The notes under the pieces: model-generated
Databases searched by the model: none
Told to the model about the DNA's origin: nothing
The model's input: the letters and a program-made list of their open reading frames with translations, nothing else
In this document: positions 1-11,300 of the stretch, in pieces
Position numbering within the stretch: the first letter of the stretch is position 1
How the letters are laid out: every line of letters begins with the position of its first letter
Assembly: GCA_949432885.1 (NCBI GenBank)
Contig: CASQXY010000001.1
Location: forward strand, 178,604-242,603
Direction: 5' to 3'
Source of the DNA: an uncultured bacterium
Lineage (GTDB): Bacteria; Bacillota; Clostridia; Christensenellales; CAG-917
Length of the DNA stretch: 64,000 bases
Translations under genes and position numbers: made by a program

Positions 1-230
1 GCGGTAATTTTCGCGGTCATGTTCGTCGTATCCAATATCGCGCCGTCCGCGAAATACTTCGCCCAAGGATTCCAATCAAACGGGCTGTCCACCGAGGGCG
101 CCACGGTATTCTCTCCGGAGCCGCTTCCGCTCGACGTCCAAATGGCTGCGGTAAACCCTACGCCCAATGCGAGGACGGCGACTATCGCCGCGCTGATAAT
201 TATCATTGCAAGTCTCAATCGTCTTGTCAC
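1..230 (-). CDS. Signal-anchor surface protein, SipW/TasA-like leader (partial)
   Basis: The first 76 residues of a gene whose 3' end lies beyond the window. It starts with a basic MTRRLRL segment and a hydrophobic stretch (residues about 9-29) ending in TAAIW, followed by a Ser/Gly linker and FDWNPWAKYF. The GTG start at 230 is chosen because it overlaps the stop of the previous gene (GTGA) and a strong AAAGGAGGT lies 8 bases upstream, inside that gene's last codons; an internal ATG at 206 would cut into the hydrophobic segment. It is the fourth gene of the operon led by the 5956-residue protein. The A-[AIW]-[FW] motif just after the membrane segment is shared with the three genes upstream and resembles SipW-dependent signal peptides. 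Its function is unknown. Confidence 0.7.
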   Translation of the reverse strand, partial: MTRRLRLAMIIISAAIVAVLALGVGFTAAIWTSSGSGSGENTVAPSVDSPFDWNPWAKYFADGAILDTTNMTAKIT

Positions 231-1249
231 GCCGCCGAACCTCCTTTATATTTTCCCTCTCGGATATACGCCGCGTCGTCGATGATATTCAGTTTGAAAT
301 TGAATCTGACAGTCGTGTTGAGCAAATCCAGTATTCGCATATCCTCGTCCACTTTGTTGAAATAAATCACTACTCTGACGTAGTATGTTATACCCGGCTG
401 AACGAGCATATACAAGTCGTCGCCGTAGTTGTCGTAAAACACGCCGCTTCCGAGCGCGCCCTCCGTATATGAAGGCGGTGTGGGCATAACGGGCGTATCA
501 TCCGTAAAGCCCCCGTCTGCGGAGCTGCCGTCGACTATGCACATCTCCACGTTGAAATCGGATTTGAAATCTTTGACGCTTGCCACATAGCTTTTCCCGT
601 TTGCGCTAAACGAACATTGACCGAAAGTATCCGTTTCGCTGCTGACGGCATAAGCGAACGCATTGCCTCCTATATTGCCGTTTCCAATCCCGTTGAAAAC
701 GATTGACGGCTGACCGGAAGCCGACCATGTGCCTGCGTATGCGTCCTGCTTTTCACCGTCCGAAGAGGAAGAAACAGCGGTTCGTCTGTAAATAATTTGT
801 TCGCTTCCGTCGGAGAGGGTCATAAGCCCGATATTTGCGGATTGAAGCTTTAAATCGAGAGATTTTCTGTTCTCTTTCTCATATCCGTTGTCGGCTGTAC
901 CGATAAACACAACAGGTAGATAAATCGTCGCCGCCTGCGCCGCCTTTTCCACTCCCTGCGGAAGTGGACCGTATTTAAGCTGCGAGCCGACAGGATACTC
1001 ATCGCCCGTACGCAGGAAATAGCCCTTCTCGGCAACCGCGGGATAGAATTTCTCCCCCGTCATACCCTGTGAGGAGTTTATATCTATCATTGCAACGTCC
1101 TGCAAGGTGTCCGACTCTATAATAAATCCGCCCTGCTGCGCCTCTTTCATATCTCCGAACCAAGCCGCGGACACGCCAACAATGGCAACGACCAAAGTCA
1201 ATGCCATTACAACCGTTGAAAATATAAGTGTACGCTTGGTTTTACTCAT
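227..1249 (-). CDS. Secreted/anchored protein with SipW/TasA-like leader, 340 aa
   Basis: Residues 1-8 are basic and residues 9-28 form a hydrophobic helix ending in VSAAWFGD, close to the A-[YW]-F-[TN]-D pattern of SipW-dependent signal peptides (TasA/camelysin-like). The rest is a Ser/Thr/Gly-rich beta-type ectodomain with GITYYVRVVIYF near residue 298. I do not recognise a named family, and no sorting signal or enzyme motif is visible. The start has AAAGAGGA 5 bases upstream. The gene lies 26 bases after the 330-residue gene and overlaps the following GTG by 4 bases. The inferred role is a minor surface or fibre subunit exported with its neighbours. A type IV pilin is less likely because there is no prepilin cleavage motif. 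Confidence 0.8.
   Translation of the reverse strand: MSKTKRTLIFSTVVMALTLVVAIVGVSAAWFGDMKEAQQGGFIIESDTLQDVAMIDINSSQGMTGEKFYPAVAEKGYFLRTGDEYPVGSQLKYGPLPQGVEKAAQAATIYLPVVFIGTADNGYEKENRKSLDLKLQSANIGLMTLSDGSEQIIYRRTAVSSSSDGEKQDAYAGTWSASGQPSIVFNGIGNGNIGGNAFAYAVSSETDTFGQCSFSANGKSYVASVKDFKSDFNVEMCIVDGSSADGGFTDDTPVMPTPPSYTEGALGSGVFYDNYGDDLYMLVQPGITYYVRVVIYFNKVDEDMRILDLLNTTVRFNFKLNIIDDAAYIREGKYKGGSAA
239..247 (-). promoter_or_regulatory. Ribosome binding site inside upstream coding sequence
   Basis: The minus strand reads AAAGGAGGT here. It forms the Lys-Gly-Gly codons near the end of the 340-residue protein and sits 8 bases before the GTG at 230. This fixes the start of the next gene and suggests translational coupling. 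Confidence 0.75.
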
Positions 1250-1275
1250 ACGTCCTCTTTATCGCAGTCACCCGA

Positions 1276-2268
1276 TTATTGCTCACTCGCCGTCTGACCG
1301 TGAATAGCCGTCACCTTTATCAAAGCGCCGAACTCGAATTTAGCTCCGAAATACGTCATATTGGAATAGTACATTTGATTTTGGCTCGTCTCGCCGAAAA
1401 TCTTCTTACGCTCCGCTTCGGTAGTATAAATCTCGTCCAAGCTTTTATCTCTGTCCGCCGCGAAGAACTGAGACCAAAACAGTTTCTGCGGCGCGAAAAC
1501 TATATAGAAATCGAACTGCTTGTTTTCCGCCGTCAGAGTCACGTCTTTCACAGCGCTGTCTGCCAATATGGAATAATCGCTTCCGACGCTCACGCCGTTC
1601 ACGGCGCTTGCCAGTCTGTTGGAATCGAAGGTAAGCTTACCGTAGGGAGTATACCATACTTCGCCCTCTTGCGGCACGCAACTAGCCATGACTGCCGATT
1701 CCTCGTCGCCGGGAGTCTTATACTCGAAGTTCTTCACCGTTTCGCCGTCGGGCTTCTCCTTGAAAAACCAAGTGAACGCGTACGGGATATCCGCGGCGTC
1801 GGCTTCTCCGTCGTAAATATTTATATCGTTGCCCGAGCTGCCTGTGATTTTGGCGTAATCGAGCATCATATTCATATCCACCGAGGTGCCGTCCGTGTCG
1901 AGCGCGATTGTAGTGATGAAATAATACGGAGAATCTAGCAAGTACTGTTCCAGATTACTGCCGCTCAAACCGCCGTTCCTGCCGTTGTATTCGGTTGCCA
2001 GTCTGCCGACTCCGCCTGTGGGCATTATTGCGGTTTGTCCCTTATAATTTATGTTGCGCTCGTTGGAGTCCCCCGAAGAGGTGAACGACAGCACGAACGC
2101 CTCCTGCGACGTCATATGGATTGTCTGCACGGTCGCTTCGTTGACTTGCGTAAACCACGCGAACGACGTGCTCACCATAATTATCGTGACAACGACAATC
2201 AGCATCGGTATTACGATGCTCAGAAGCATTTTTATTTTCTTGCTTATGATTGCTTTTGCCATTTTCAC
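1276..2268 (-). CDS. Secreted/anchored protein with SipW/TasA-like leader, 330 aa
   Basis: A basic N-terminus (KKIKM) is followed by a hydrophobic helix (residues about 14-36) ending in STSFAWFTQ, a good match to the SipW-type leader pattern. The ectodomain is mixed beta with aromatic-rich segments (for example PYAFTWFF near 165) and has no recognisable catalytic motif. Two starts are possible: GTG at 2268 or ATG at 2262. Neither has a strong Shine-Dalgarno, so the start is uncertain by two codons. It follows the giant surface-protein gene after 43 bases that contain a hairpin, so its level may be set by partial termination. Its composition and position suggest it is a paralogue of the next two genes and serves the same surface structure. 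Function unknown. Confidence 0.8.
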   Translation of the reverse strand: MKMAKAIISKKIKMLLSIVIPMLIVVVTIIMVSTSFAWFTQVNEATVQTIHMTSQEAFVLSFTSSGDSNERNINYKGQTAIMPTGGVGRLATEYNGRNGGLSGSNLEQYLLDSPYYFITTIALDTDGTSVDMNMMLDYAKITGSSGNDINIYDGEADAADIPYAFTWFFKEKPDGETVKNFEYKTPGDEESAVMASCVPQEGEVWYTPYGKLTFDSNRLASAVNGVSVGSDYSILADSAVKDVTLTAENKQFDFYIVFAPQKLFWSQFFAADRDKSLDEIYTTEAERKKIFGETSQNQMYYSNMTYFGAKFEFGALIKVTAIHGQTASEQ

Positions 2269-2277
2269 CCGTTGAAA

Positions 2278-2310
2278 GGATTATATCCGTATTTTTAGGA
2301 TATCTAATCC
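2278..2310 (-). terminator. Intercistronic hairpin, possible attenuator
   Basis: Between the giant gene and the 330-residue gene the minus strand can fold as GGATT-AG-ATATCC, a 9-base loop, then GGATATAATCC (11 pairs with a two-base bulge), followed only by TTTC. It lacks a true U tract, so partial termination or an mRNA-stability element is more likely than full termination. Confidence 0.4.
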
Positions 2311-2311
2311 G

Positions 2312-5300
2312 CTATTGTTGCTTTATTACCGCAGTCGGAGTCAAACCGCCGTCCTGTGCGATTTCTATTTCAAACATCTTTATATTGCTCTGCTTCGGCA
2401 CGTAAACGAAGTATCCGTTCGACTTAATACTGCCGTAGAAAGCGCCGCTTGCCGTCGTTACATTGTATCCCGCCGACATATAAACGTCTCTTTCCAACGT
2501 AAAGGTTGCAAACCGCAGTTCACGCAGCAATGCGACCCCTTGACTGTTTCCGATGACGATTGCGTCGTCCGCTTTATCCGTGCCATGTCTGTTGCCTACG
2601 AGAGGACTGATTTCGGTTATTCCGTACACGTCGACGGCTTTGCCCTCTACCATAGTCGTCGCCTTGACCTTGGAATACAGCAATACGTAAATATCCACGA
2701 TATCTGCAAGACGCATGCTCTCGTGCGCGTTTGTTCTGCTCTCTTCCTCGCCGTCAAGCGCAGTGAGCTTGGTGTCCGCAAGCACGTCGTATATACCCTT
2801 TGCAGATTCCGCCTCGCCGTCGATATAGTAATATTTATTAGATGAGCCGTAGCCTCCGACAGACCCTGCCATCAGCTCCGTATAGGTCAATCCGCCGCCG
2901 ACCGCGCTCTTATTCACCCAAACGGAATTCTTCATGAACGCATTACCGTCGTCCGTAACTCCCGAACCTGCGATTGCACCTGCCGTCGCGTTTGCGCTTG
3001 TCACATTCATCTGCATAAGCGAAATTACGTCGGACGCGCCGCCGCAAGTTCCAACCGCGCCGCCCGCATATGCCGCAGAGGCTTTTACGGTCATATTTCC
3101 GAGTACGATTGCTCCGTTCACCTCGCCGACCGTTCTTCCGAGCAGTCCGCCGACGTACGCGGTGCCCGCGACGCTCACGCTTATAGAGCCGTGAACGCTT
3201 ACGTTATGCATCTCCGCCTGACTGCTGTCACCCGCTATTGCGCCGACATAAACTGTACCGACTCCGCCGCTTACGAGGATATTGACGTTTCTCAAATGCA
3301 CGTTGTGCACTTCTCCGACGCTATCGTCGCCGCCCAAACGCTCGAACATTCCGAAATACCCGTCCGAAGCCGCCGCAACTCCTACAATATTGAATTTATC
3401 GATTGTGTATCCGTTGCCGTCGTATGCTCCGCCGAACGCGCCCGTAAAGATTGCTCCCATAGCGGTAATCACGCTGCCCTCGCCCGACTTCACGAAATTG
3501 GTGAGATACTGCGCTCCCGCGCCCCAATCGTAGCTCTTCTCCTCCACGATATTTCCGTCGCCGTCTATAGCGGTTTTCCTGAACATGCCGTCGAGTATGG
3601 CTATATCCTGCGCGGTGATTATGCCCGATATATTGGCTATCTGCTTGAACTTGTCATAGAATTGAGGTTTGCTGTTTTCGTCTACGTCGTAATACCCCCA
3701 GCCGCTCTCCTGTTCGTTTGTATTAAGGAAGATATAGTGACCGCCGCCATCTTCGCTTGCGAGATACGCAAAGTAATCGTTCCAATCCGTAAAGGATATC
3801 ACGTTTCCGTCTTCATCCGCAATCTCCTTGTTGCACTCGCCGCTGTCATATTCCTCCGCGGTTGCGACTAGATGCCACACCGCCTGCGAGATGATTTCGC
3901 CGAATTCGTCCGAACCGCTCTTGCTCACAGAGTAATAATAGGTGGCTATCATAAGGCTTGCAAGAGAACCTATCTCGAATTCCTCCTTATCCACGAAATA
4001 GCCTATCGTCAGCACGGGCTGATTACTCAGCTTGTAATTGACGTGCACTCCGTCCTGCGAATCTACTCGCGCGGAAAGAATTTTACTGTTATCCGAGCCG
4101 CGAATGACCGTATAAGACTTGTAGACTTTCTTGGGGTTGCGGTCATTATTACCCTCGTACATCCAGTTGTTTACCACAATAAGAGTGAGGCTGTCTCCGC
4201 CGATTGCGTCGACGCTTCCGCCGATTGCAATCCAGTCGGTATTGTAGGAGTTGTCGGCTTTCGCATAGCTCTGAGCGGTATTTGTGTATGCCGCCTTGAA
4301 TACGTTTGCCGTAATCTCTATAACAAGCCCCGCAGAACCTCCGTTTGAACCGTCTTTTACGGTTACCATTCCGTTAAGTCCGCCCGAACCCGTCTTGTCG
4401 CCCACGTTCACGGTGCCGACCTTAACGGTAAAGCTATAATTCGCCGCGGACGCGCCGCTCATCGTAAACAGTAGATTTTTGTAGTAATAGCCGCTTTCTC
4501 CGTGATGTTCAGGTCCGACCGTCAGATTGGAGCCTGTTCCGTTTACGTTGTTCACATATCCGTCGAACGCCGTTCTTCCGCTTGTCGCTTCCGCGTAGAC
4601 GGCGGATATTATGACCGCTCCGCTGGGCTCTCTTTCCGCAAAGCCGGTCACGATAAAGCCTTCGCCCGAACGGTGAATTGCGCTTGTCGCTTTCACGTTG
4701 CCCATTGTGTTCGACGCGCCCGAGCCGCCGTATGCGTTAGTGCCGTTGTATACTCTTGTCGCGCGGCCGTTGCGAAGCATATCGAGCGTAATTTCAATCT
4801 GACGCGCCGTAATCGTGCCGCTTATCTGCCTCGTATACGTCACGGAATTCTTGTTGTTCAGTCTGAAATTCTTTGCGTCGGCGCCTGTAAGCGTAAACGT
4901 ATACGTGATATATCTGTTTCCCACCTGCGCGCTGTCGTAAAGCGCGTTCACCGAATAACTCGTCGGCGGCGCAACCGCTCCGACTCCTCCGAAGACGGCT
5001 GTTCCTACGTTCTCAGAGGGGACTTCCGTAGTAGCGTCATATATCTTAGACGCGGTATTGCCTGTTACGTTCACCGACGAGATTATAAGCGGGTCGATTG
5101 TATATGAGCCTCTTTCCGTCTGTCCGTCCGCAAACTTGAAAGTATAATTGCTCTTCTGAGCCGTTCCCGCCGCGTTGGTGCCGCTGACGGTTATGGCTGT
5201 CTGACTGACCATAGCCTCGTAAGTTCCCGCGTCAACCGAAGCCGCGATTCCGCCTACTGGCACTCTCAGATTTTCTTTATTTCCGATTGCATTTGTGACC

Positions 5301-8300
5301 GACGCGCGCAACGTCGCTCCCGACACAGACGGCGTATATGCCGACGAGGCAAACTTCAAGTTTTCGCCCGCCGTAGTCAAAGCCGCCGTCAATGCTCTTC
5401 CTTGCGCGTTTCTGTTGTAGGTGAACGTCGTCTTGGTGCCCCATGTAAACGTCACGACGGCGGGATTTATAATAATCGAGCCGCTTCCGCTTGCGCTCAC
5501 CGTAAAGTTGTTCGCTCCTACCGGCACAACGTTCTCGTCTTTGAGAGTCGCAACGTAGCTTCCGACGTTTACGGCCGCGACGCCGTCGTTGTAGGAAAGC
5601 GTGATTGACACTTGATTGTCCGCCGCAGTATTCGCTATGCTTGCGCCGCCGAACATGGTGAGCGTATACATGCCGTTTGACGAGTCGTAAACCCAGGTCG
5701 GATTCGCGTTTACGTCGGGGGATTGGGCAACAATCTTTTCAGCGGTATGATATCCGCCGTTGTACAGTTCTACTACGTTGCCCGAAAGACCTACCGTCAA
5801 CGCGAGCTTGTCAATTATGAAACTTCCCGCCTTGTTGTTTATCGAACAGTTTTCCGTGCTCGGCTCGCTGTCCTCCTGCTTACGGTGCGGAAGATTGACG
5901 CCGTACGTGCCCGCGTTCGGACCTATCTTGAAGATTATCTTGGATGTCTTATTGCTGTCTGCTTGCACCTCGTACTCGAACGCCGCGTAATCTTCGGGGA
6001 AAAGCGTGGCGACTTCGTTTGCAAGCAAATCTGCGGTCGCAAACGCTTCGTCGGCGGTAAGAGTTGCGATATACGTATGCTTCTGAGCATTGTACGTGCC
6101 TTCGTTATTTCCCCACGTCAAGGTGAGAGTGTTCTCTTTGACGGAGAAGTATTCCAACGGATTGTCCGTTATTTCAAGATAATAGTTGCCGTCCGCGGTA
6201 GAGGGATGTCCGTCGTATAGACTCTGGGTGGCAAAGCCTATTTGATAACTGCCCTCAAATTTTATGCCTTCCGCGTTTATGGAATTGGTGTTAGGCACCC
6301 AAACCAAAGTATTGTACGTGACGGAGCCCTGCGTGAGGTCGAAGGTACGGTTTGTCTCCAAATCCCATACGTTTGACTCTCCTCCTATGGGAGTGCCCGT
6401 GACCTTCTTGATACGCGGTATAAACATTATGTACGGCGTGAAATCGTTGACGTACTTCGTAGCTGCGCCGTCGTGCTCGGGAGCCCAGCCCGCAAATGCG
6501 AACGACGTCTTGTAGGCGCTTCCGTTGTAATGACCTGTCGTTGCGCCCGTTATGCTCACCGTTATCTTCTTGGGCGTGACCGCAAACGTAGTTTCCGCGT
6601 CGTCCGCCTTATAGCTCGCCGACCTGCCCGTCGTATGCAGTTGAACTTTGAGCTTGCCGTCCACGATACGCTCCGTAAACTTGAAAGTCAAAGTCACGCA
6701 ATAATCCTTGGCTTCCTCGAAATAACGGTCGTCGCGTATATAATTTACGTCCATGACGTCCTTGGATTTGGTTACGGTTATATTCGACAGATACAGCTTT
6801 GAAGTACCGAGGGGCAGCAGTGCCTGCGCTTCCGCTCTTTCGGCGTACGTCCAAGACTTCTTGGCGCTGTTTATGAGAGCGCTCATATTTACGTCGTCGT
6901 TCCTGATAGTCTTCGTCGAACCGTCGCCGTCCTTATACTCGCCGCTGAAAGCAAACTGCACGGCTCTGTTCTGAGTATCGTCAAGCAACGCGATTCCGTT
7001 GACCGTCACCGTCAGGGAGCCAGTCGTCTGCGAACCGTTGAACTCGCCGTTGGAGGAGGACAATTTCACATCCAAAGGCAATTTGCTTATAACGTATTTT
7101 CCGTCGTTTATGCCGCCGATTTCTTCGAGGTTTCCGAACGAATCATAGTAGTAAATCGTTATATCCAAGACGTACGTATCCGCTTCGCAGAGCTGATTTT
7201 TGTACGCGCCGAGAGAATCGCGGATATCCGTTACAGTATATATATAATCACCCTTCGTCCTGTCGATTTCCGAGACGTTGGGTTCGCCCGCTCCGTTTAT
7301 GGTAATATACTGAATCTTAACGCCGCTGTTCACTTCGTCCGTAATCGGCGCATAACGGTTGTAGCCGTTGTATATAAGCGGACGTCCGAGGCTTACGGAG
7401 CGGTAGTACACCGCAACGTTTTCGGACGGAGAGGAAATCGTACCCTCCGTATTGCCCGCCGTAATCGCGTTGATATAGAAGTGCTCGTCGCCTGCGTCCG
7501 TGCTCTTGTACACGCCCGGCTTGATACCCGACGCGTCCATATACAGATAATATCCGCTCACTGTGCTCGCAAGCGCCGCGGCATAAATATGCCTTTCCTG
7601 CGGTCTGCCGCCGCTGACCGCCGTTTTCGCATTCTCGTCTATATCGGCGACGATTGGCGACGTAAGAACAGTATTGTCGTCTCCGTTTGCTCTTTCCGCT
7701 TCCGTATAAGCGTTGGCGATGCGCTTCCAGTACACAAGCTCCGCTTCTCTTTCCGCTACGCTTTCGAGTATGCTGGGATATTTTTCGTCATTGCTTACCG
7801 TATGCGTAACGTCAAGACCCGCACGGTTGTTTGCATACACGTAATACCAACCCGTACTTTCCGTTCCCGTCGTATATTTGGTCCAAGAAGTGTTGGTAAC
7901 CGACCATACGCCGTTCTGCTTGGAAACCGGGCTTCCTCCCATTTGCTCGGAGAGATACGTTTCCCAAGTCTTACCCTTATCGGCGTCGTCGTTGGTATAG
8001 TCGAACGGAGTGCCGTATTGCTTCGTCAAATCCTCCGTGAATACGACTCCGCCTATGGTGACAGCGGTATACTTGCCGAGATTTTCCGCAATATTGTTGA
8101 TATTGAGGGTCATAAGCTCTTCGTTCTTATAGCCCTTTACCCAATATGACGTGCTCGCGTCCGTATCCGACGCCGCGAGTCCGATTATGCCTCCCGCGTT
8201 ATTTCCCTGAACGGTGCCCTCTATATTAAACGAATTGCTGACGCGTATTCCGCTTCCCGAAACGCTGCCGATTATGCCGCCGACGTTTTCATTGCCCACG

Positions 8301-11300
8301 ATAGTCGTATAGAAAGCGAGCATGTTTTTGATAACTATATCGTTCGCTTTGATAAGACCAATCGCGCCGCCTACGTTTTGCACGGAAGGCGCGGATATAT
8401 CGCTCGCGGCGTACATGGTTATATCTTTCCAATTATTTGCGCTGTTTCCGAAGCCCTCCTGCGCGCCTCCGATAATACCAATAGCGCCTCCGACTCCGCC
8501 TTCGCCTCCGGAGCCCGAGACCGTGATTAAGCCGCCGCCCGAAAATTCAAAGTGCACTCCGTTGACGGATATTTCCGTATGTGCGACGGAAGCGCAAATC
8601 TCGTCCACGCCGATAATGCCGACTGAACCGCCTATTGCGGCGGAGCCGTTCGACGTGACGCTGCCAGTGTTTATCAACTGCGACTGACTGATTCCGCCCG
8701 CTAGCATGCCGATGTTTCCGCCGACGTAATTCGCGCCGTTCACAGTACCGGCGTTGATGAAGTAAACCTCAGCTCCGCCGACGCCGCGAATACTGCCGAA
8801 AAGCGCGCCTATCGAGCCGCCGACATAGTTTCCGCTGCCGTTGACGGTGCCGTTCTCGCTCGCCGCCGCGCGCGCCTCAAAATCACGCGACTCGTAGCTG
8901 TCCGTTTCGCCGTTGTAGAAATACGTATCGGCGCCGTTTGCGGTCAGAATAGCTTCGCTGTCGACTCTTCCGATAGAACCGCCTACGAAATTCTTGCCCG
9001 CGACTGAACCCGAGTTTGCAAATACGCCCGCGATTATGCCGCGGCGCAGGTAACCTATAACTCCTCCAACATTGTCGCCGCCGTCGACCGCGCCCTTATT
9101 CTGTATGGTAAGGCTTGCGCCTTGAACGGAACTGCCGCCCATATCTATATAGCCGTCGTTGTTTCCGACTATTCCGCCGACGTTATCCATTGCACCCGAA
9201 ATACGACCTTCGTTGATTATATCGCCCTTTGTGATAACAACGTTCGCCTGATTGAGACCTACGATACCGCCGACGTTGCTCTTGCCGTCCGCATTGCTGT
9301 CGCCCGAAACCTTAGTGCCAGAAAGTATATTTATACGGACGCTGCCCGTATAAGCAGTATTCATGTACATATCCGCGCCGATTTGCAGACTACCCGAAAC
9401 GATACCCGAACCCGAGATTTCGCCGTTCTGACCGATTAGTCCGCCGACCTCGCTCGCGCCTTTTATGTCTGCGCCTACGTTTACGACAGTGCCCTCTGTA
9501 CTTGCCAGAATATGCGTCACGCCCTTGTTGTATCCGATGAGACCGCCCACACGGCTTGCGTTTTGCAGAGTCATCGTAATATTTACGGTAAACGTGCCGT
9601 CAAACGCGCCGTCAAGCGTAACGCCAGCGATACCGCCGATATTGAACAGCGAACCTTTGCCGACCGCCGCGCTTATAGTGCCGACCTTTGCCACGGTTAC
9701 GTTACTTCCGCTCTGAAATTGAGTGCCCGTGCCCATCGCGCCGATAATTCCGCCGATATTTTTGGTTTCTCCGTTCGTAGTGCCCGTAGGAATATTTATC
9801 CTGCCCTCAAACGTAATATGGCCGTAGAGGAAGTTGTTTGTACCCGTCACTCCTCTGCCGATTATACCGCCTATCGCCGTACCGTAATCCACGCCGTTTT
9901 CCGTCATATTGTCGACGTTACCCCAGCGGTTGTATCTGACTATCGTCGCATACTGCGAAATCGTAACGTCCGAAATATCCAAATTTCCGCGTGCCGTACC
10001 GATAATTCCGCCTACGGAATTTTCACCCGAAACCGTAACGCCGAGAGATGACGTATATCCCACATAAGCCTTAGATATATCGAAACGCACTATGCCGTCG
10101 TTGCTGCCGACAATGCCTCCGATATCCGTTCCCGCGCCGATATCCGTGACGCCTGACACTGCTGAGACCGAAGTGTTTGCATATACGTACAGATTGCCGA
10201 ACTCCACGACATTGCTCGTTTCTTTCGTTTTGCCCCACGGGTCGCCGGCATATCCTGCGATACCGCCCGAATTATTCTTTACAGCGGCAATATCCGCATA
10301 CATGGTATAGCAATCGCTTATCTTCAAATTTTTGAGCCCGTTTGCGTCCAGCGTTTCGCCTTTGCGCGGTCCCGCGGCGCCGACTATGCCGCCCGCAAAG
10401 GTACGTACGTTCACTCCGCTCTTCGCGCCGTCGTCCAGCCCGAACGTACGTACGGTGATTGTGTTTGCCGTATCCGCGCCGACTCTGCATCCCGTAATAC
10501 TCGTATTTCCGCCCGCATAACCGGCTATTCCGCCTGCGAAAATGTAATATGAGGCAGAATTGATATGTCCGTATGCTTTTACAATTCCGGATACCGTTAT
10601 ATACTCTATTTCGGAGTCGTATACGCTTCCGAACAAGCCCGCAAACGAATCCCCCGCTTTCTGCGAGATTTTCAGATTTCTGATTTGCGTATTTGACGTA
10701 GAAGTTATATTGCCGTTTTTATCCCTAGTGTAATGCGCGCCGCTTATACTTCCCTCGAACGAGCTTGCGCCTCCCGTGCCGATAGGATAGAAATTAGCAT
10801 AATTATAGAAATCCGAACCCGTAGTATAACTTGTGCCGTTGAAATAATTGTTGTAGCCGACCCATACCGTCCTCAGATTGTCGGACGAATTATGCTGTAT
10901 GGGAGAACGGCCCAGCGCGCCGTTGTCGTACAGGAAGTAATTCTTTCCGAATTGATTGTACGCGTCCGCGGAAGTGCCGCTCTTCATTGCGTTTGCGGCT
11001 GTTGACATATCCATATTGATATAATCAGCGCTCATTTCGTCGATATTATTCTCGCCGTTGGCGAACGCAACGTACTTATCGTGGAAAGTATACGTCGCCG
11101 AATCGCTCTTGGCTCTGAGCAGCGTAGACATAGCCTGCAAGCCTATGCCGTCCTTGATTATGTACGGACTCTCTTCGCTTCCCGCCTGCGCGCCCTGCCA
11201 ATCGTTGTACCTGTCTCTTCCGAAGGAAACCGACAGCATGGACAAACCCTCTTTGGTGTCCATCGAGAACATAGCGAGCTGAGGCAGACAGCCGTAAATA

